Source of the DNA: Pavlovales sp. CCMP2436
Lineage: Eukaryota > Haptophyta > Pavlovophyceae > Pavlovales
Reading direction: 5' to 3'
Assembly (NCBI GenBank): GCA_026770615.1
Contig: MU631329.1
Coordinates: 388,261-398,543, forward strand
DNA length: 10,283 nucleotides
In this document: one piece after another, positions 6,451 through 10,283 of the stretch
Layout: the number at the start of each line of letters is the position of its first letter
How positions within the stretch are numbered: the first letter of the stretch is position 1
Notes under the pieces: model-generated
Databases searched by the model: none
Told to the model about the DNA's origin: nothing
The model's input: only the letters and a program-made list of their open reading frames with translations
Made by a program: the position numbers and the translations under genes

Positions 6451-7893
6451 ATGGCCACCACTACAATTACCATAGACGGAAAGTCCGAAACAATGGGCCT
6501 CGCCTGCCCTCTATACAAAGCACTCAACTCAGAAGACACAAAGCATCACTTATACCACGAGTGCTCGTCAACGGAAAAGCACCGCAACGACCTCCACCGC
6601 TCCCTCTGCAAAGAACTGTCCCCGCGCTTGGGACCCGCCAAATCAAAATCAATGGCGACACACATGATATCTCGGCCTGACTACTTCACCGGAAGAGTAG
6701 GATTAAGTGTCAAAGAAGAGCTCAGAAAGAAGGACGTCGACACCGGTGACGCACCCAAGCCCGGCGACTTACACTACACTCTCCTACGCCATAGCCTCAG
6801 AATGCACAAATCACGCGAAGCGGCAATCGAAGCATCAGCGGCGTCAACCAAGCACAATATATCTTTATACGACGCGTATACGTTTAAGGTAGCCATGTGG
6901 GCCGCCCAGACAGCTGAGCGGGCAGCAAGGAAACTGAATCAAAACACAGCACCAGCGGCCATACCACCTATACAACACGAGCCAATACCCCCAACGGACA
7001 GCATCGCTCAAAACAAGGAACCATCAGTCTTACCTCCTATGCAGTATGAGCCCATACCCCCAACAGACAGCATCGCTCAAAACGAAGCCCCAGCGGCCAT
7101 ACCACCTATGCAGTATGAGCCCATACCCCTAACGGACAGCATGGCCCAAATCGAGGCACTAGCGGCTAAACCATTTCTGCGGTATGAGCCTATACCTCCA
7201 ACAAACAGCATCGCTCAGTATGAGCCCATATCCCCAACGGCCATACTACCTATACAGCAAGAGCCCATACCCCCAACGGACACCAGTGCACTGACCACCC
7301 CTGCCAAACGAAGATGCCTGATGCGCAACCAACCTACGAATACAGGTGTAAACCCGATTATACCCTCCATGCAGCCGAAGCCCACCCTCAGGCCCAGCCG
7401 AAGCCAGCAACGCTTACGCACATCAAACGTGGAGAAACGCAACCAGAGATCGTCTCAAACCAAAACGTCACTGCTACCAGGAGCAGCCAGTCCCACCGAA
7501 CCCAAAACAGGACCAGCCAGTCCCGCCATAAACCACGAATCCGCAGCAGGCCCGTCACGCATGCACGCACTGATCCATGACAAGTCCTTCATTTTCATGC
7601 ACCACTCACGCACACTGCGCTCAGCAACCAAACGAACCCTTGAACCGGCCAGTCACCCACGCTGTCACACCACTCGGGCGACAAAAAGCCCGAAAGCAAA
7701 CATGAGCCAGCAAGCTCGAAGTCTTCAAAACGCAAACATGAGCCAGCAAGCCCGCCACATCCCGCAACCCAAAGTCCTACGCCCGAGACCCACCCCCGTC
7801 AAGGGGTGGGATAGAATGGACCAGCAAATATGCCGCGTATATTTGTGGTTTCTATCCCCGGGCAAACATCTCAACATATGCGAGCCAGGCTAG
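6451..7893 (+). CDS. Zinc-knuckle-like, proline-rich repeat ORF of the retroelement
   Basis: The frame is open from 6352 with ATG 6451 and TAG 7891-7893, about 480 residues. Near the N-terminus is the degenerate knuckle (Cys, Tyr in place of the second Cys, His, Cys). A charged stretch follows, with a likely helix around AYTFKVAMWAAQTAERAARK. Next are four tandem units of about 23 residues (PPMQYEPIPPTDSIAQ type, 6961-7218) with a diverged partial after them, then a basic Ser/Pro/Thr/Arg-rich region, a 12-residue duplication (NMSQQAR, 7696-7767), and a Trp-containing end. It is probably the C-terminal part of a polyprotein whose start is in the preceding frame, so the ATG may not be a real start. 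After the TAG the frame stays open for 46 codons to TGA 8032-8034. Function of the proline-rich tail is unknown. Confidence 0.45.
   Translation: MATTTITIDGKSETMGLACPLYKALNSEDTKHHLYHECSSTEKHRNDLHRSLCKELSPRLGPAKSKSMATHMISRPDYFTGRVGLSVKEELRKKDVDTGDAPKPGDLHYTLLRHSLRMHKSREAAIEASAASTKHNISLYDAYTFKVAMWAAQTAERAARKLNQNTAPAAIPPIQHEPIPPTDSIAQNKEPSVLPPMQYEPIPPTDSIAQNEAPAAIPPMQYEPIPLTDSMAQIEALAAKPFLRYEPIPPTNSIAQYEPISPTAILPIQQEPIPPTDTSALTTPAKRRCLMRNQPTNTGVNPIIPSMQPKPTLRPSRSQQRLRTSNVEKRNQRSSQTKTSLLPGAASPTEPKTGPASPAINHESAAGPSRMHALIHDKSFIFMHHSRTLRSATKRTLEPASHPRCHTTRATKSPKANMSQQARSLQNANMSQQARHIPQPKVLRPRPTPVKGWDRMDQQICRVYLWFLSPGKHLNICEPG
6961..7218 (+). repeat. 69-bp coding tandem repeat (23 residues)
   Basis: Units at 6961-7029, 7030-7098, 7099-7167 and a shortened one at 7168-7218 encode variants of PPMQYEPIPPTDSIAQ plus an Ala/Glu-rich spacer; a diverged fifth follows to about 7290. 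All keep frame. Differences between units are mostly single residues, so the array is younger than the frameshift upstream would suggest. Confidence 0.9.
7696..7767 (+). repeat. 36-bp direct duplication in coding sequence
   Basis: gcaaacatgagccagcaag at 7696-7714 recurs at 7732-7750, period 36, giving two NMSQQAR-containing units in frame. Confidence 0.8.
7808..7858. other. Hairpin near the 3' end of the retroelement ORF
   Basis: gggatagaa (7808-7816) pairs with ttctatccc (7850-7858), acc (7820-7822) with ggt (7847-7849), and caaatat (7825-7831) with atatttg (7839-7845), leaving a seven-base loop. The stem is interrupted by small bulges but totals 19 pairs. It lies within the last codons of the ORF. 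LINE reverse transcriptases of several clades recognise a 3' RNA stem-loop, so this could be such an element; that role is inferred. Confidence 0.5.
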
Positions 7894-8141
7894 CGAGGAA
7901 GTAATGTTTGCGATGCGCGAAGGTGGGCCGCACTCGCAGACGGTGCTGCATTTTCAGACGACGCGAGGGAGAGCAGTGGAGGTTGGTCAGCGCGCCAGTC
8001 GAGAGTCGTCAGTCGTCGATCGTCGTGTGGCTGAACTGATCAGCGGCGGGGACGGTACACGTGTGCTCGGGGTGGTTCCCTGGATCTGAGTGTTTTTCAA
8101 CGCTTAAATCCAATGAGATCCTCCCGGGGACGGACGTTTAA
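7894..8141 (+). other. Spacer with a short ORF, no supported gene
   Basis: ATG 7904 opens a 61-residue frame (MFAMREGGPHSQTVLHFQTT ...) to TGA 8087-8089, and the upstream retroelement frame is also open here to 8034. Neither has a recognisable motif. A gtcg-rich stretch (7998-8027) is locally repetitive. This may be the 3' part of the retroelement. Confidence 0.3.
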
Positions 8142-8143
8142 CT

Positions 8144-9069
8144 AGAAACTTTCACCTATCATGCGTGAATGCAAATCAGAAAAGTTGGCTTCACCTCGAG
8201 CACGAGCGTCTGGCGACCGAGGATCACGACAAAAATGTACATCGGGCTGCGCAATTGGCTGGGCGGTGAGCTCTGCGGCAGGCTCCGCAGCAGCAGCGGG
8301 CTGGGCGGAGCGGCGGGCTCTGCGGCGGTATGCATGACGGAGGCGGGCTGGAGGGTGGCGTGGGGAGCGCCAGCAGGCTGGGTGGTGACGGACTGGGTGG
8401 TGGGCTGAGCGGCTGCAGCGATGGCTGCGGCGGGCTTGGCAGCGACGACGGCGTTGGTGACGGTGGTGGCGGGCTCGGCGGCGGGCTGGGCGGCGGCGGG
8501 CTGGGTGGTGGGCTGGGCGATGGATTGAACGGCAGGCCCGGCGGCGGGCTTGGTGGCGGGCTGGTCGGCGGGCTGGCTCTGAGCGGCAGGCTGGGTTGCG
8601 GGCTGGGCGGTGGGCTGGGCGTTGAGCTTTGGCGGCGGTAGGGGCGGCGTCGATGGAGTGGACTGGGTAGCCGGCTGGACAGTGTGTTGTGGGTGAACGC
8701 ACCTCTCTAACGCCAGCTCAGCGCGCAGCGTGCTCGCGACGGCAGCGGTAGCGCGGTGCCCATCGACGGCTCGCTCGGCAGCGCACTCTGCAGCGTGTCC
8801 GCCGGCGCACGCAGCGGCAGCGCGCCCAGGGACTGGGCTGCTGCGGCGCCCTGGGCGGCGGCGGGCTGGGCAGCAGCGGGCTGGGCGGCGGCGGCGGGTT
8901 GGACGGCAGGCTGGGCGGCGGGCTAGGCGGCGGGCTGGGCAGCATCTGGTTCGGGTACGAGCTGGGCTGCATCGGGTTCGGTTGCGGGCTGAGCGGCGGG
9001 CTCGACGGCAGGCTCGGCGGCGGGCCGGGCGGCTGGCTGTGCGGTGAGAATGCGCAGGTACTCTGCCAT
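8144..9069 (-). pseudogene. Ala/Pro/Gln-rich low-complexity continuation of the ankyrin gene
   Basis: Directly after the ankyrin ORF stop, in the same frame, ATG 9069 starts MAEYLRILTAQPAARPAAEP and reads Ala-Gln-Pro repeats to a TAG at 8925-8923, then more of the same to a third TAG at 8709-8707. From about 8850 the next frame also gives a natural product (ATAAVASTLRAELALERC) and carries the Ala-Gln-Pro repeat down to about 8310; the remaining frame carries it to TAG 8144-8142 with a non-repetitive end, VHFCRDPRSPDARARGEANF. The repeat DNA is mainly gcc cag ccc gcc in various registers. In the first frame after the third TAG the same DNA reads SPPPSPPP, the style of algal Hyp-rich proteins, so the coding frame is ambiguous. 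On the plus strand it would read Gly-rich. Likely decayed coding sequence, or one gene with uncorrected indels. Confidence 0.4.
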
Positions 9070-9885
9070 CTAACTAAACCTGCCCCTCACGGCGCAGTCG
9101 ACCAAGTTCTCCCGGTCCCTTGCAGAAAGTTGGCAGTCGCCGCACTCCAAAGCATATTGCAGCACATCAAGATGGCCTCCCTGGGCGGCACTAAAGCAGA
9201 TGAGTTCTCCCAAGGGGCAATCGTTGGAGTGTAGCCAAACCAATGCTTCCAAATTCCCCTCCTCTGCGGCAGTGTCACAAGCCTCGCCACTCGGGTAACA
9301 TACCCAATCGATCAAGAGCACCTCGAGGGCGCCCATGCAACCAAGTCTCGCAGCGAGGGTGAGCAACAAAGCCGGCCTTCTGATGGGTCTTCCACCTTCT
9401 TCGTCTAGGTAGAACCCATCAGAGTCGGCAGAGCGCCCACAGTAGTCGTCGTCGCGGATGAAGTGGGCCATGCACATGCATGCAAAGGCTGCCAACGCAC
9501 GTGTGCGTAGAAAGTCGCTCCTATGCGTCTCCTCCCTCTCCTGACTCATGTGGCCTTTGAAGGTCTTACACGTGAACGTAGCGCATGTGCGGTCTCCTCC
9601 GTCAAGCAGCATGAGAATGGCCCGCAGCGGGTCACCAGCAAGAGAGAGTATCGACTCTTTCGATGATTCGCCCCTCCTCGGTGCTCGCCTGCCTCTACCG
9701 TGGTCCTCGACGCTTGGTACATCAGGCGTCGAGGACCGCACGGCTGCAGCGTGTCTCGACTCCCACCACTCGCCCGTCGACGTAGATATCGAGGCTGATG
9801 GCTGGGTGGTGGGTTGGCAAGCGGGCTCGGCGACGAATGGCTGGGCTGCAATGCCTGCAGCCCAACCATCCTCCCAACCGTCCAT
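9070..9885 (-). CDS. F-box-like and ankyrin-repeat protein
   Basis: ATG 9885 to TAG 9072-9070, 271 residues. Residues 1-75 are a low-complexity Ala/Pro/Ser/Arg linker. Residues 79-112 (LAGDPLRAILMLLDGGDRTC ... TCKTFKG) resemble an F-box, the SKP1-binding helix bundle of SCF ubiquitin ligases. Ankyrin repeats follow: about 174-196, 203-226 (TAAEEGNLEALVWLHSNDCP) and 230-253 (SAAQGGHLDVLQYALECGDC), of the style common in algae, amoebae and giant viruses. A fourth begins at 261 (LVDCAVRGRFS) and is cut by the TAG. If both domains are real, the protein would bring ankyrin-bound partners to ubiquitination. The frame is open upstream to 10035 without an ATG, and the Ala/Glu/Pro-rich sequence there suggests a longer protein. 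Ankyrin assignment is firm; F-box is tentative. Confidence 0.68.
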   Translation of the reverse strand: MDGWEDGWAAGIAAQPFVAEPACQPTTQPSASISTSTGEWWESRHAAAVRSSTPDVPSVEDHGRGRRAPRRGESSKESILSLAGDPLRAILMLLDGGDRTCATFTCKTFKGHMSQEREETHRSDFLRTRALAAFACMCMAHFIRDDDYCGRSADSDGFYLDEEGGRPIRRPALLLTLAARLGCMGALEVLLIDWVCYPSGEACDTAAEEGNLEALVWLHSNDCPLGELICFSAAQGGHLDVLQYALECGDCQLSARDRENLVDCAVRGRFS

Positions 9886-10283
9886 CCAGTCCGCCGACCT
9901 GAGCGCAGCAGCTTGTTCGGTGATGGCGGCGTGCTGGGCGGCGGCGGACTGGACAACGGGCTCCTCGGCGGTGGCGGCGGGCTCGGCGCCAGCGAGGGGC
10001 TCGGCGACGGCGGCTGACTCGCGGCGGCGGAGGGCTCAACGGCAGCGAGGGGCTTTGCGGCGGCGGGGGGCTTGGCCGCGGCAGCGGGCTGGGCGGGGGT
10101 GGCGGAGTCGGCGGCAGTGTCTGGCTCAGCGGCGGCGGCGAGCTGGGAGGAGGCGGGGGGCACAGCGGAAGCAGGGAGCTCGGTGGAGGTAGGGAGCTCG
10201 GCAGGGATCGGGCTCGTCAGAGGCGGGGGGTTCAGCAGGGGCGGCGGGTTCGGCTACGGCGGGGGGCTTAGCGGCGGTGGCGG
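9886..10283 (-). CDS. Ala/Pro/Glu-rich N-terminal part of the ankyrin gene, partial and frame-broken
   Basis: On the minus strand the ankyrin frame continues upstream as ESAAVAEPLAGAEPAATAEE before meeting a TGA at 10038-10036. From about 10025 up to 10210 a second frame carries the same theme (SSQLAAAAEPDTAAD ... AAVEPSAAAS). Above 10210 to the window edge a third segment reads AAKPPAVAEPAAPAEPPASD. Amino-acid style is constant while the frame changes twice, so this looks like one low-complexity domain with indels. It runs off the right edge. Such linkers have no assignable function. Confidence 0.4.

Larger units (their letters stand above)
6056..7893 (+). mobile_element. Decayed non-LTR (LINE-like) retrotransposon 3' fragment
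   Basis: Two plus-strand reading frames follow each other. The first, open 6056-6475, reads GDIITYDQRAARHALIDRVARDRLEKRG and later KHMARLILGSFCHNADWA; it vaguely resembles the RNase H to zinc-knuckle linker of LINE polyproteins. The second (to 7893) begins with CPLYKALNSEDTKHHLYHEC, matching the C-x2-C...H-x4-C knuckle that ends many LINE ORF2 proteins, except that the second Cys is Tyr. The frame change lies at about 6440-6475. No reverse transcriptase domain is present, consistent with the 5' truncation typical of LINE copies. Codon use has more A and C in third position than the GC3-biased gene at 4726-5661, fitting a foreign element. No target-site duplication or A-tail was found, so ends are uncertain. 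Confidence 0.42.

Noticed and set aside
8330..8641. Gly-rich plus-strand ORF (GGGLGGGLGG)
   Set aside because: It is the antisense of the Ala-Gln-Pro repeat. Continuity with the ankyrin ORF favours the minus strand, though this is not proven.
8718..8972. Separate Ser/Pro-rich (SPPPSPP) minus-strand protein
   Set aside because: It is an alternative frame of the same repeat DNA. Hyp-rich proteins of this style exist in algae, but here the Ala-Gln-Pro frame follows directly from the ankyrin domain.

Overview
The window looks like nuclear DNA of a GC-rich eukaryotic microbe, most likely an alga or a related protist. The signs are dense microsatellites, poly-G tracts, a degraded piece resembling a non-LTR retrotransposon, spliceosomal-type intron boundaries, an F-box-like plus ankyrin protein, and long Ala/Pro/Gln or Ser/Pro low-complexity coding stretches. 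I see no bacterial operon structure, no tRNA or rRNA, and no CRISPR array. The organism cannot be named from this sequence alone.

Layout. Positions 1-2300 are mostly non-genic: a 22-base G run, a small hairpin, a diverged repeat family with CCAAT cores (about 774-1318), TG/GA microsatellites (1211-1488), and one weak ORF (1867-2033). Positions 2303-2702 (+) hold a small unrecognised gene that appears broken by a one-base shift. Positions 2703-3400 are a spacer with short direct repeats, a TATA-like box, AATAAA signals and a 15-base G run. From 5851 down to about 3411 the minus strand carries a GC3-biased gene encoding an Ala-rich helical protein with IQ-like (calmodulin-binding type) motifs. 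It may be split into three exons, with the second intron holding a 1-kb mosaic of short tandem repeats (3702-4692). The core of that mosaic is a large palindrome: a 22-bp array and its reverse complement, facing each other around a 13-bp inverted repeat. Positions 6056-7893 (+) hold a frameshifted fragment resembling the C-terminal end of a LINE-type polyprotein, followed by an unusual 23-residue proline-rich repeat tail and an end hairpin. From 8144 to the right edge the minus strand encodes Ala/Pro/Gln/Glu-rich sequence surrounding an F-box-like and ankyrin-repeat domain (9070-9885); this gene runs off the window.

Most interesting. The ankyrin ORF is stopped by a TAG exactly inside a recognisable fourth ankyrin repeat, which resumes in the same frame right after the TAG. 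Two more in-frame TAGs follow, one of them where the surrounding repeat has CAG (Gln), and no TAA or TGA appears in that frame for about 600 codons. This fits gene decay, readthrough, or reassignment of UAG to an amino acid; the sequence alone cannot decide. The same low-complexity region also changes frame several times while keeping the Ala-Glx-Pro theme.
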